Translations under genes and position numbers: made by a program
Notes under the pieces: generated by a model
The model's database searches: none
What the model was told of the DNA's origin: nothing
The model's input: the letters and a program-made list of their open reading frames with translations, nothing else
Part shown: in pieces, positions 45,600 to 56,615 of the stretch
Position numbering within the stretch: position 1 is the stretch's first letter
How the letters are laid out: each line of letters opens with the position of its first letter
DNA from: Pseudofabraea citricarpa
Taxonomy: Eukaryota; Ascomycota; Leotiomycetes; Helotiales; Dermateaceae
Assembly (NCBI GenBank): GCA_029641185.1
Contig: JAPWGK010000012.1
Span: forward strand, 930,001-994,000
Direction: 5' to 3'
DNA: 64,000 nucleotides

Positions 45600-47509
45600 C
45601 TAAGCCTTTGACGAAGATGGGGAAGTTCTTACCTCAAGATCTTCTCTCCTTAAAACCTTCTCGGCCCATTCTCTCCCTTGGCGACCCAATTTGCGGCCTT
45701 CAAAATCATGCCTCTGAACGTATGGTTCCGTTCTTGTACTTGGAGGTTTCCCAACCCCAATGAAGTATGTCAAAATACTATAAATCTCGTCATATCGATT
45801 GTCTAGAGGCACGAAATGCCTCCAGGCAAAAAGCCTAGAATCATGCCACTCCCTAAAAATGGTACTCTTGATTCCAAGACTTTTGCTTTGGAGAAATGCG
45901 TGCCATCTACCAGAGAATGAATGCCCATCAACATCAATTAAGAACTTGTTTTTGAACTGCTCGCTCAAAGTAGTCATAGCCTTATAACTCCATACACCGT
46001 CATAAAATCCGCAATCAGGCACACAAGCAAATGGCTCTGTAAATCCAACATCTGTGTGCTCGAAAGCAAATTCACTGGCGTGGAATTGACCATAATTCTC
46101 ATACTCCCCAGGGTTTTCTGGATTTTCTGCCATGATTCGGAGATCCTTATCTTTCACGACAGTTCCGTTGGTTATAAGAGCAAGTCTTTGGCGGTGCATT
46201 CTCATCCAGTTGTCTGCAGTGTTTGTTCCACCAGACGTAACGCCTCTCCAAATCATGTTGTCCTTTTTATCATCCCAGTCATAATCATATGTAGGATCGT
46301 AAGCATAGCGCTCGTCGTTCTTGTAGTACATATTGGCAGGAAACAATATATCACTGTTGACATTAACTTTGCACTCGCCAAAGACTGGTACGAGTCGCTT
46401 GCTAGCAACTATGGTACTTGGCGCGAACAGGAATCCATGGTTGTTCTCGATCTCTGGCCCGATTGTACAGAGATCAGAAGATCGATTGAAATTTGTGATA
46501 AAGCCACCACGTGGGTCTTTGTATAAGTCTTCAGCGGCTGCTAGAGTAGAGCTTGGATCCCTGGCATGCGAGGTCGGTGGGCACGCTTCTTTAGCAATCA
46601 GCATGTACTGCTGACCAGGCGCGGAATACCACCCTGCATCTGACTTCACTGGATTAGGGTCCGACTCTTTGTATAAACCAGAGGTATTCTTCGTGAACTC
46701 GGGTAGGGTTTCAGGAGCCAGACGCCTGCTTTCCTGCTCCTTTGCAAGATGCGCCTGCATGTCATCCCATGGTACCACAACTCGAGGTTGATCCAGGCGA
46801 TTCATGGCTATGTCCATGTCTGGTAAGAATTTAATGAATGGTTCAACCATTGTTGCGAAGGTCTCAGCACGCCAATTTGCATTGGTCAACTTCCAGACCT
46901 TCTTGTTCCGTATGTGAATGCCTGATATGCCTTCTCGTTCGTTTTCGTGCATGTGTGCAGCTAGAGATCTTATGACGGCTGGTTCGACGCCCCAGAAAGG
47001 TCGCAAGTCGTCCATTATTTGCTCGAAGTCATCGACATTGTGGACACCCTTGTCTCGCGCAAATTTGTACCAGTCTCTAAAGCCAGGTGGAGGGTGTCTC
47101 CCGTACTTCCTCCTATATTTATCCACAGTCTGTTTGAAGGTGGTGGATCTGTTTTCTTCGTATTCAGTCCACACAGCGTCAGCTTGCTTCATGAGCTCAA
47201 CTATTGGATGCTGATCGTCGATGCTGGCCTCCTCCTCGAAGGCACCGTTGTCATGGAACCATGATGGGATTTTTGGAAGCTAGAAATGCGAGTAAGTATT
47301 GCGCGCATGAAGCATCTTGTGCCACAACTCACATTTGGATCAGGGGGTGTATTCTGTCCTGATTTTGGTCTACCGGGAATTGATATATGGTTGATTTTGG
47401 ACTGCAAATCAGATCCCCACAAGAGAGACAGGTTTACAAGCAAGATCACAAAGCCCACAGCAGCCAAAAGGAGAAAGAGGCGCCGTTTTCCACGGTCGAA
47501 CCCGATCAT
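45600..47509 (-). CDS. GT90 family glycosyltransferase (CAP10-like)
   Basis: Type II membrane glycosyltransferase of family GT90, the group of cryptococcal capsule protein Cap10/Cxt1 and animal POGLUT, which mostly transfer xylose or glucose in the secretory pathway. Exons 47509-47333 and 47279-45600, joined over a 53-bp intron (GTGAGT..CTAG), give 618 residues. A short cytosolic tail (MIGFDRGKRR) precedes one membrane segment at about 11-31 (LFLLLAAVGFVILLVNLSLL); the rest is lumenal. The catalytic region includes NMIWRGVTSGG at about residue 400, then GFTEPFACVPDCGFYDGVW, FLIDVDGHSFSGRWHAFL and a final REWHDSRLFAWRHFVPLD, all family blocks. The start at 47509 places the membrane segment properly; upstream residues in the same frame look like leader sequence. 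The gene is divergent from MRPL10. Sugar and acceptor are not predictable. Confidence 0.92.
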
Positions 47510-47899
47510 TTTGGGCGAGGAATGAGTGTCGCTATCTATAGCTCTGGTAAGCGGGCGCATACAATTGTGCGCAGCGTCATTGGCGGATGGGTATCGATGT
47601 ACAGATACAAACAGCCATCTGCTACTTGCGAAGTTGAGTGTGAAGGTCGTATTGAATTGTTGCAAGTAGTTGCAAGATTGTGAGTTCCACGATGCCTGGG
47701 AATAATTTGGACGCCAAGCTTCTAGAGCTTAACGATGGCCAGAATGGGACGACTGAGATAAGATGCCTGGATGCCCCTTGTCACATCAGACGACCTTAAA
47801 GCGGCATCTGCCAAAACTATTTCCAGACGAGCGAGCATCAACGACAAGACGAGACGAGACGAGAGGCCTTCACAGACGTACAGCAACCACGGTGGTATC
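47510..47899. promoter_or_regulatory. Shared divergent promoter, GT90 and MRPL10
   Basis: A 390-bp region between two divergent starts. A GACGA repeat (five near-identical units at about 47840-47862) precedes the MRPL10 ATG. No TATA box recognised. Confidence 0.45.
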
Positions 47900-48856
47900 A
47901 TGCCTCCACGATTACCCACCCTTGCGGCCTTCTGCCGGGCAGCGCCAGCAGCAAAGTCACCATTGAGCTCGTTTCTGTTGCCTCTGTTCCAGGCCCGAAG
48001 CGCATCGATTCTGGCCAATCTGTCTGATGTCCCATCTGCTTACAACAAGCGTATACGACGTGGTCGAGGTCCATCTTCAGGGAAGGGAAAGACATCAGGA
48101 AGAGGTCACAAGGGTCAGAAGCAGCACGGAAAAGTACCGGCGCGATTCCAGGGTGGTCAAACACCACAGGAGATTGTCCACGGCACGAGAGGATTTGAGA
48201 ATCTGTACGAGCCCCATCAACCCCCATTCCATTGAGTTGTACTTACTTACCATGATTTCAGATTCTCTCTCGAATATTCTCCGGTGAATCTCGACCGTAT
48301 ACAATCCTGGATCGACCAAGGCCGACTCGACCCAACTAAGCCCATTACCCTCAAAGAACTTTGCGAATCGCGGTGTCTACATGGGATCAAGGATGGAGTG
48401 AAGTTGTTGGCACGAGGAAAGGGGGAATTGAAGACCCCAATCAACATCCTTGTCTCGAGAGCATCTGCCTCAGCAATTGAGGCAATTGAATCTGTTGGAG
48501 GCAAGGTCACTACAAGATATTACACGAAGCACTCCATCAGACGACTCTTGAAGGGCGAGTCAGAGTCAAGCTTTACTCCGCTTGCTATGACAACACCTAG
48601 CGAAGTCGAATCGCCAATCCTGGCCGCTACATCATTGACAGCATCTCCATTTTCGTACCGACTTCCAGACCCGACCAGCCGAAAAGATATTGAATATTAC
48701 AGAGATCCAGCGCATCGAGGCTATTTGAGCCATCTCGTACCTGAGGGCCATGGACCCAGTTTGTTTTTCAAGACACCAGGGACTGGAAGTAAGAAGCGTA
48801 AGGCGAAGAAAGTCGGAGGCGAGGTAATTTCGAAGGGAGAGAACAAAATCTGGTAA
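47900..48856 (+). CDS. MRPL10: Mitochondrial ribosomal protein uL15m
   Basis: Mitochondrial large-subunit ribosomal protein of the L15 family (yeast MrpL10), 299 residues. Exons 47900-48204 and 48262-48856 are joined over a 57-bp intron (GTACGA..TTCAG). The start at 47900 gives an N terminus rich in Arg, Ala, Ser and Pro without acids (PPRLPTLAAFCRAAPAAKS), a credible mitochondrial targeting sequence of about 35 residues. The L15 signature follows: IRRGRGPSSGKGKTSGRGHK, then the phenylalanine-rich join FENL-FSLEYSPVNL, then LKELCESRCLHGIKDGVKLL and a strand with INILVSRASASAIEAIES. The C-terminal 90 residues, ending in a Lys-rich tail, are a fungal mitochondrial extension. It would act in the mitochondrial matrix in the 54S subunit. 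Confidence 0.94.
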
Positions 48857-49625
48857 GCCACACTGGCTCATGTATCATATGTACACCTACAAATGTTACG
48901 ATTATGGCGTAAGAATTCAGGGGTCGGTACCTTATAGATGGTACGTTACGTTGTGTATATGTTGAAAATAAAAAGTTCATTGGGCATGGGGATCATGTAA
49001 TTCTGTTACTATCTGATGCTAGCATACTATTTGAATATTTGACGCGGCCATCTATCATAGCACCACAAGAATCATTGTCTTGGCACAACATGCAACGTAA
49101 TGCTACCACAAGATCAATGCTGTTCGATCAAATTCAAATATTTAATTGCGGTAGAAACACTAGAGTAGCTATTTAAGTACTGACTTCGCTCTAAGTGAAG
49201 CAGGTGGCTTGGTTAGGTGCTTCACAAGTACAAATGGGTATAGCTTGAACTAGCACACCTGCTCTTCTGATAGCCTACCAATAATGCAGAGTTCTCATGG
49301 ACCTTTCCGGCAATGAATAGCCTGTTAAACCGTGCCGCCAACGAAAATGTCATTCCAAGAAAAATTGACTTTGTCCCAGAGATTGGCCGGCGTGCTCAGT
49401 CTTCGAGAATAATTCACGAAGGGTGCTCAAGCACAGCTCAGTCGCTGATCCATGCTTCGGAGGCTTGCTTGTGCAGCTCCGTTCGGTAAACACTTCAAGC
49501 TTCATCATCTCCAACTGATAACGCCTCATCATCACTTTACTCCAGGATTTGCGACTTTGTATACGTGTTTCGCGCATCCATTGCCATCATACTCATAACT
49601 GATCTTGCATCTGTATGTCCTAATC
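48857..49625. other. Tandem intergenic region
   Basis: Spacer of about 770 bp between MRPL10 and MVP1, AT-rich. No gene or repeat of note. Presumably holds the MVP1 promoter. Confidence 0.5.
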
Positions 49626-51995
49626 ATGTCACTGTTCGGGACATCGCCGCCGGACGAGTCCACGGCGGCACCGAATAAATCGCGGCTCTCCCTCTTCGAC
49701 GACGACGTGCCGACTCCAGGTTCCAAGTCATCTCTTTTCGATGATGAAGACAATAGCCCTGCTGGATCGCCTTGGGGAATGCCAACACCCAAAAAGGCTG
49801 CTCGCGGAGAATTGATCAAACATCTACTTCCAGCCTCTGACGTCCCAGACAACTACATCGATGTATTCGACAACGTACTCAAGGATGGAGATGGCGCAAC
49901 AGGAAAGATAAATTCTGCTGGAATCGCAAAGGTCTTGAGTGCTGGAAAACTTGGAGCTGATGACCAAAGTCGGATTATGAGTATTGTTGCGCCAGGTGGG
50001 CAAGCAAAAGAGTTAGAGCGCAGTGAATTCAATGTTTTGCTTGCGTTGATTGGCTTGGCCCAAGAGCATGAAGACATTACTTTGGATGGGGTCGATGAGA
50101 GACGCAGAAGTGAGACAACAGCTAACGAGATTTTATCTGGTCATAGCTGATCGCAGTACTCCGTAGATCTACCAACACCCATACTCCCGAGCTTGTCCAC
50201 CTCAGCCGTCCTTCCAGGCGTATCTGACCTGGCTGCTAAGTCACCGCAACGGCCATCGACACCTCCGCTGCCAGCGCAAGATATTCCTCAGCCGAAGCAA
50301 GCGATTCGCAAAGCCTCGATGGATTTTCCTGATGCAGATGACCCATGGGGAAGCCCAGCTTTGCACAGAGGCCATGCTCATGAAACCAAGGCACTCAAGA
50401 CAAATGGCATACCAAAGGCAATTGGAAACGGGGTACACGAGCCTGTGAGGACCACAAGCAACTTTACTACAGCATCGGCGGAAGCTTCGAATGGCACATC
50501 CAATCGAAGCTCCAATACTACAACAACAGTAGCGAGTGGAGTATGGGGCTCTTACGATGGAAATTCCAACCCATCCTTCAGCAACTCGGCAGAATCTACA
50601 GTTGGCGGGGAGGGGTTTGGGGGCCCTGGAGATGACCAGGATCGCCCTGAGCCAAATCCTCCTAGGAGATCTTTTGGGGGCATCCAAACTTCAAGTGGAC
50701 CAGAAGAAAACGTGATTATTACTTTGCTACCAGAGAAGGAGGGAATGTTCATGTTTCAGCACCACAATTATCAGGTTTCGAGTCCTAGAAGAAATAGCAA
50801 GGTTGTACGACGATATAGTGACTTTGTGTGGCTCTTGGATTGCTTGCAAAAGCGATATCCTTTCCGTCAATTGCCACTACTGCCACCCAAGAGAGTCGGA
50901 GGTACGTAAGATGTTCCCGAAAAAGTTCGAGGCTGATATCCGCTAGTGAACGGAAATCACCTAGCTGCGGATAGTACCTTTATTGAGAAACGCAGGAGAG
51001 GGTTGTCTCGATTTTCAAATGCGCTCGTCAGACATCCGGTGTTGAACCAAGAACAACTAGTCATCATGTTCTTGACTGTACCCACTGTAAGCCTTTCTCC
51101 TTCATTTGTAAACCATGGCTAAGGAATGCTAACTAGTACCAGGAATTGGCAGTTTGGCGGAAACAAGCTACCATTTCTGTCCAAGAAGAGTTTGTTGGCA
51201 AAGCGCTACCTCCGGGCCTTGAAGATTCCCTTTCTCCCACTTTGAACGATCTTTTTGACCGTACGAGAACAGGTATTCGACGTTCTGCTGAAATCTATAT
51301 CAACCTCTGCAATCTCATGGATCGCTTGTCTAAGCGAAACGAAGGACTTGCTGCCGATCACCTTCGCCTGTCACTCTCATTACAATCTCTGACAGACTCC
51401 TCTAACGATACTTATGCAACTGATACGAACGATGTCCCTCTCTTGAATGAGGGCCTTCAGGCCACCGCAAAACATGTCTCTAATAGCCAAACCCTTCTCG
51501 AAGATGAGGCTAGAGCATGGGACCAAGGTGTGTTGGAGGATCTAAAAAGACAGCGCGATTCTCTGGTCAGCATGCGAGATATGTTTGATCGTCGGGATAG
51601 ATATGACAAGGACAACATACCTTACCTTGAACGCAGAATACAAAATAACGAAACCAAACTCGTGACTATACGAGGAAAGCCAGAGGGCCTGGTGAAACCA
51701 GGAGAGATAGAAAAGGTTACCGAGGCGATTATTAAGGTAACTTTCACTTCTTGTTTCTGTAAGTCACTTCTAACCTCGAGAACAGGACAAAGAATCAATA
51801 GTTGCCCAACATGCTCGAGGAGTGTTTGTAAAGGAGTGCATTCGAGACGAACTCATTTTCTTCCAGCAATCACAGTACCATGTCAGTCGTTGGAACCAAG
51901 ATTGGGCACAAGAGCGAGTCAAATACTCTGAACTCCAAGCCGACAACTGGAAGCAATTGCACGAGGAGTTGGAGAGTATGCCAATTGGTGAATAG
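49626..51995 (+). CDS. MVP1: Sorting nexin Mvp1 (PX-BAR, SNX8-like)
   Basis: Endosomal sorting nexin forming coated tubules for retromer-independent recycling and vacuolar protein sorting. Exons: 49626-50109, 50167-50901, 50947-51086, 51143-51736 and 51786-51995; 720 residues, all junctions in frame. The N terminus has two DxF-like repeats (RLSLFDDD and SSLFDDED) and a helical EH-like region (DNYIDVFDNVLKDGDGATGK, then GIAKVLSAG). A Ser/Thr/Asn-rich linker leads to a PX domain from about 340 (ENVIITLLPEKEGMFMFQHH, with VVRRYSDFVWLLDCLQKRYP and LPPKR for phosphoinositide binding). A C-terminal BAR-like helical domain covers about 480-715. The last exon, beginning DKESIVAQHARG, is needed for the end KQLHEELESMPIGE. 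Length and domain order agree with Mvp1 instead of Vps5. Confidence 0.94.
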
Positions 51996-52499
51996 AGCCC
52001 CGTCGTCTAGGAAGGCGGTGGCAGTCTCGCCACGGGGTTTAGTTGGAGTTCAGTGTTGATAGGAAGCGTTCGATGCGATATGTGTAGTCTTTTTGTTGCG
52101 CCAAGGCGCCTGTAGACATAGGTTAATAATTCACCAACGTGGGGGACTGAGGCAGTTTGAGCCTAGATGATATTCCGTAAATCAAATACTTGATATAAAA
52201 AGACCAGCGCTTGTGTGTCAGCTACAGATAGTATTACATACCTACCTATAGGTAAGGTAAGTAGGTGGAGCTTCAGTATTCTGGCCTGAGGTGAAATCAT
52301 GATGAGTGCCCATCGGAAAGCTCGTGACGTGGCCGGCTTTGCTCTTCCGTAAACACGCCCTGCACTTAGCCCCGCCTCGCTTCGCCGATAAGTGCTATCG
52401 TCTTTCGCATCCAGCGCAAACAACTTCATTCCCCTCTACAGTTTGTCTTGTGCTCATCCTTAAAGTAGTAGAACCTACGCCGACCGGCCAGCACTCAAG
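51996..52499. other. Tandem intergenic region
   Basis: Contains a GC-rich inverted segment just after the MVP1 stop (about 51997-52038: GCCCCGTCG then GCCACGGGG) that could form a hairpin in the 3' leader, and a small ACCTACCTATAGGTAAGGTAAGTAGGT-like imperfect palindrome split around 52240-52267. No gene seen. Confidence 0.4.
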
Positions 52500-54140
52500 A
52501 TGCCACCGACCACAAAGCAGCGTTCGGACGTTTCTCAGTTCATATCGTTGACAGGTGCAAATGAAAGGGTTGCGACAAAGGTGAGTCCACGCCGGCTTTG
52601 TCGTGCTTAGGCATGAGGAGAATCAGACTAGCTGACAGAATATGGTGCAGTTCATGAAGAATGCTGGATGGAAACTGGAGGCAGCATGTGACAGGTGAGA
52701 GGATTTCTTGAAGACGTACTGCATTGCAACTAGCCAGGCAACTCGCAAGAAATAACGTATGGAAATGGCCGCCGCTCCTTCTCACCAACCCCCCAACCAC
52801 CCGACCGTTACGAACCACTCTCTTGAATTATGCCACGGTATGCATATTAATGGAACGCTACTCATCAGTGGCTTGCCCTTATCAAATATGGCTGGCTACT
52901 TTATGTAGACGAGTTCAAGGCTGGCGTTCCAGGTGTCGGCTTTTTGATCGGAAAGGAACAGACAATATCACAAATTTCGGTCACAGGTTGGGAGGGCTGG
53001 CAGGCGCTCTTGTGCATTCTGGAACATTCAAATCTAATCCAAGTTATGCTGGATTGCGTTTTGGATCTTCGGATACCCTGAGGTTAAAGGTCATTACGGA
53101 TTAGATTGCAAGCAGGTGCTGCAAACAGATATCAAATCACCAGAAGGCGTTGAAGGCTACACAAAGAATCAACAAGCCTCATATCTAGGATTCAAGTGTA
53201 TTCTGCCTTAAGACGCGAGAATTCGCTTGTTCTGGCTGGAATAATTTGCGGTCAAGAGCCCGAAATGCCTTTGGATATATCTCGGACTTTCATATCAACT
53301 TTTACGCATAGCAATTTTTGGTATTGTAGGCTGACTATAATCAAACAGTTACTTCTCCCAATCAAACAGTACTGCATCGCCGGTCAAGGACGTTTCCGCA
53401 ACGTTGAACAAGCTCTTTGACAAATATAGAGGTTGATATCCTTGTCTGGCCGCTTGCTTAGCTGAGCTAACAAAGACCAGATCCCGAACAAGATGAAGCC
53501 AATACTACTGGAGTAGACAGTACCATGAAATATTTGGCTGACCTGGGAGTCAACCTCGAAAACATTGAGGTTCTGCTGCCCTTGGAGGTTGTTCAGGCTC
53601 CTGTCGTAGGTGAATTGACACGACAGGGTTTTGTAGATGGATGGAAGGTTCTTGGGTATGCATTCGAAAACCTTATAGCTTGAGGACTGGGCTAATAATG
53701 ACCTGTTCAGCATGGATACTATTGGGAAGCAAAAACAATACATCGCTGACCAGATTGTACACCTGACGCAAGATCCTGCCCTTTTCAAACGTGTTTATCG
53801 ACACACATTTGTTTGTGCCAGAGAAAATGGAGCGAAGGCCCTCACAGTTGACGATGCACTTGTATATTGGGGAATGCTTTTCTCTCCATCTGGTCAACCT
53901 TGGGCCACTACGACCACCGACTGGTTTGGCCTTTGGAGCGAGTTTTTGCAGAGTAAGTGGACTAAAAGTGTCAACAAGGATATGTGGAACCAGACTCTCG
54001 AGTTCGCCACCAAGAGTATGCAGGATGAAACATTGAGCTTCTGGAGTGAAGATGGTGCCTGGCCAGGAGTGGTTGACGAATTTGTAGCATTTGTCAAGGA
54101 GAAGAAGGGTGCTTTGCCTGAACCAATGGAGACAGACTAA
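52500..54140 (+). CDS. DCN1: Dcn1, cullin neddylation E3 factor
   Basis: Scaffold-type E3 that helps Ubc12 transfer Nedd8/Rub1 to cullins. Exons: 52500-52580, 52651-52694, 53349-53431, 53481-53655 and 53711-54140, giving 270 residues, the size of yeast Dcn1. The N-terminal UBA-like helices (SQFISLTGANERVATKFM, then NAGWKLEAACDSYF) are split over exons 1-3, and the PONY domain begins at LNKLFDKYRDPEQDEA. It contains GVDSTMKYLADLGVNLENIE, QGFVDGWKVLGMDTIGKQK, LTVDDALVYWGMLF and ends in WSEDGAWPGVVDEFVAFVKE. Exon 2 must join exon 3 at AG-T to give CDSYFSQSN, which makes intron 2 no less than 654 bp, about ten times the local norm. Intron 3 uses a weak donor (GTTGAT). Convergent with the bS6m gene. 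Confidence 0.92.
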
Positions 54141-54387
54141 ACGGCACATGTACCTTTGATGCAACCCCCCTCATGAAGATACGAATAAGCATTTGCATGG
54201 TTTACAATGGCGTTGTTAGCGATGGTTTTTAGAATTCAGAGGCCCAGACAGAACAATTACTAAGCTTCCTATCCTCAGATGGAAATGGAGTCCAATGTTT
54301 TTGTTGAGTATTATCGGCCATTCCCCGTGTATCACCAATTCGCCTCACAATCCCATATAATACAGTCCTACTAAAACAACATCCTCC

Positions 54388-54875
54388 TCAAGATTCCCGC
54401 TCCTCCCATGCTATTTCAGCCCCTATTTTACTTATACTCTCCAACGTTCCATCACCCAACTTCACGGAATTAAATTTGATCATTCGAGGATCCAGGCCCA
54501 AAGTTTTGCGGACATCGTTCTGTGTCTTGCTTGATGCATCGTATCTCATGACAAAGTAGTGGCCATCGTGGTAGAGAGCTTGATGTTTGCGCGTTCGTTT
54601 AGGAAGACTGTAGACGCCCCAATTTCTGAGAGCTCGAATTGTACCCCCTGACTGAAGTACTAGGGAGCCAGCGGTGCGAGCAATCCTAGGACCTGATCAG
54701 TATTGAGGGCAGATAAAGTGTTGTTGGCTAAAGAGCTGGAGGTTCAGCAAGGAGGAAAATCATACTCTTTCACCTCAGCGAGGTTGCCAGGTCTAACCTT
54801 AGGAAGGTTAGCTACACCATCTCCAATTCCTGGGATCAGTTGGTCACTTACAATTGCGATCAGCTCATACAACAT
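54388..54875 (-). CDS. MRP17: Mitochondrial ribosomal protein bS6m
   Basis: Mitochondrial small-subunit ribosomal protein of the S6 family (yeast Mrp17), 117 residues. The gene is hidden by two short exons: 54875-54852 (eight codons, MLYELIAI), 54797-54766 (32 bases, VRPGNLAEVKE) and 54685-54388. Introns are 54 and 80 bp (GTAAGT..TAAG and GTATGA..CTAG), and all joins keep frame. The S6 fold reads clearly: MLYELIAI-VRPGNLAEVKE-I as first strand and helix, then SGGTIRALRNWGVYSLPKRT, HDGHYFVMRYDASSKTQNDV and KTLGLDPRMIKFNSVKLGD. The exact order matches fungal Mrp17. It would work in the matrix 37S subunit. It is divergent from RRB1 with only about 200 bp between starts. Confidence 0.93.
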
Positions 54876-55078
54876 TTTGACCTTGCTCTGTACTTAGCTT
54901 AACGTTGTCTTGAATTGAGCTTTGGGATGGTTGGTTTGCGACTGGAAGATTTACACGGATTAAAGATTGGCCGATAATCGCGAACGATAAGAACTTCCCC
55001 CCAAAATTATTTTGAATATTTCGACTTGCCCCTCACCTATTTTTTCTCCCGTCCTCGCGCCCAAGACAACCCAGCGCA
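54876..55078. promoter_or_regulatory. Bidirectional promoter, MRP17 and RRB1
   Basis: A 203-bp region between two divergent start codons, both for ribosome-related proteins. It has a GC-and-A/T alternation (GATTGGCCGATAATCG at about 54963-54978) followed by an AT-rich stretch and a pyrimidine-rich leader before the RRB1 ATG. Confidence 0.5.
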
Positions 55079-56615
55079 ATGTCGAAAAGACCAGCAGAAG
55101 AGTTTGAGAGCGGAGGGGCGGCATTGAAGGGCGGTGACCGTCCAGAAAAGCCTGAACTCGACGATGAAGTTGGAGAATTTGAGGATGAGTTTGAAGACGA
55201 ATATGAGAGTGAGGATGAAATTCTGGAAGCTGGTGTAGATGGCAGGCCAGATGCAGAAAGGGAAGCAGAAGAGAGGGCTGGTATGTTGCGACTGGTTGAG
55301 GTTTATCCTTTCTTTACGGGACTTGACTAACTAGACCACAGAGGAAATGGATGTGGATCAACAGACGTTTATTGTTGGAAGGAATAAACTCGAGCCTGGC
55401 CAAACACTCTCCCCAGATCTTACTACCTACGAAATGTTGCATGCTTTAAGTACCCCATGGCCTTGCTTGTCGTTTGACATTGTCAAAGATAGTTTGGGAG
55501 ACAACCGAAAAACATACCCAGCAACAATGTATGCTGTGGCAGGGACTCAGGCTGAGAGTAAGAGAGAGAAGGAGAACCAGCTCATGGTCATGAAATTTAG
55601 CGGCCTCAGCAGAATGGAGCGAGATCAGGATGCAGACGATTCATCCGACGACGACGACGAGGATGCGGATCCCATACTTGAATCCACAGCGATTCCTATG
55701 ACATCCACCACAAACCGCATACGAGCACACCAAACACCAGCATCAGATTCATCTCGGCCTCCTACCACGCTGACAGCCTCTATGACAGAAGCTGGTCAAG
55801 TCCTTATCCATGATGTAACTCCTCATCTGGCTTCCTTTGATACTCCAGGAACGATCATTACACCACAACAAAATAAGCCGTTATCTACACTTCGCATGCA
55901 TAAATCAGAAGGTTACGCTTTAGATTGGTCACCTCTTGTATCGACCGGAAAGCTACTCACAGGCGACAATAATGGACAGATCTATGTCACTACCAGGACT
56001 GCAGGTGAGGGTTGGGCAACCGACTCCAGGCCGTTCACAGGGCACACTGGTAGTGTTGAAGAGCTTCAGTGGAGTCCTTCCGAGCGCAACGTTTTCGCTT
56101 CCGCATCTAGTGATGGTACCATTAAGGTATGGGACGTGAGAAGTAAGAGTCGCACTGCAGCAGTTACAGTTCAAGTCAGCGATGTGGATGTCAATGTCAT
56201 GTCATGGTCTCACCAGACCTCTCATCTACTTGCATCTGGAGCTGATGACGGCCAATGGGCAGTTTGGGACCTGAGGCAGTGGAAGCCAAGTAGCACTTCT
56301 AAGCCCTCGAAGCCTACACCAGTTGCGAGTTTCAACTTCCACAAAGAGCAAATTACGAGTGTGGAGTGGCACCCAACGGATGACAGTATAGTTGCAGTCG
56401 CAGCCGGAGACGACACGTTGACTTTGTGGGATCTCGCAGTTGAGTTGGACGACGAAGAGAGCAAGGATACAGGCGGTGTGACTGAAGTGCCGCCGCAATT
56501 GTTGTTCGTGCACTACATGCAGAAAGGAAAGGAAGTCCACTGGCACCCACAGATCCCGGGTTGCTTGGTTGGAACGGGAGAGAACTTCAACGTCTTCAAA
56601 ACCATCAGTGTATAA
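55079..56615 (+). CDS. RRB1: Rrb1/GRWD1, Rpl3 chaperone WD-repeat protein
   Basis: Nuclear/nucleolar WD40 protein that in yeast binds ribosomal protein L3 and is needed for 60S assembly. Exons 55079-55280 and 55342-56615 are joined over a 61-bp intron (GTATGT..ACAG), giving 491 residues. The first 65 residues are strongly acidic (EVGEFEDEFEDEYESEDEI). A histone-binding CAF1C-like motif follows (YEMLHALSTPWPCLSFDIVK), then an acidic loop (DADDSSDDDDEDADPIL) and a seven-bladed WD propeller: HKSEGYALDWSPL, GHTGSVEELQWSPSERNVFA, SASSDGTIKVWDVRS, SWSHQTSHLLASGADDGQWA, ITSVEWHPTDDSIVAVAAGD and a final EVHWHPQIPGCLVGTGENF. Order and length are those of Rrb1/GRWD1. Confidence 0.95.

Noticed and set aside
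51997..52038. tRNA-like fold just after the MVP1 stop
   Set aside because: GC-rich complementary ends are present, but there is no T-loop consensus or anticodon stem; a simple 3' hairpin is enough.
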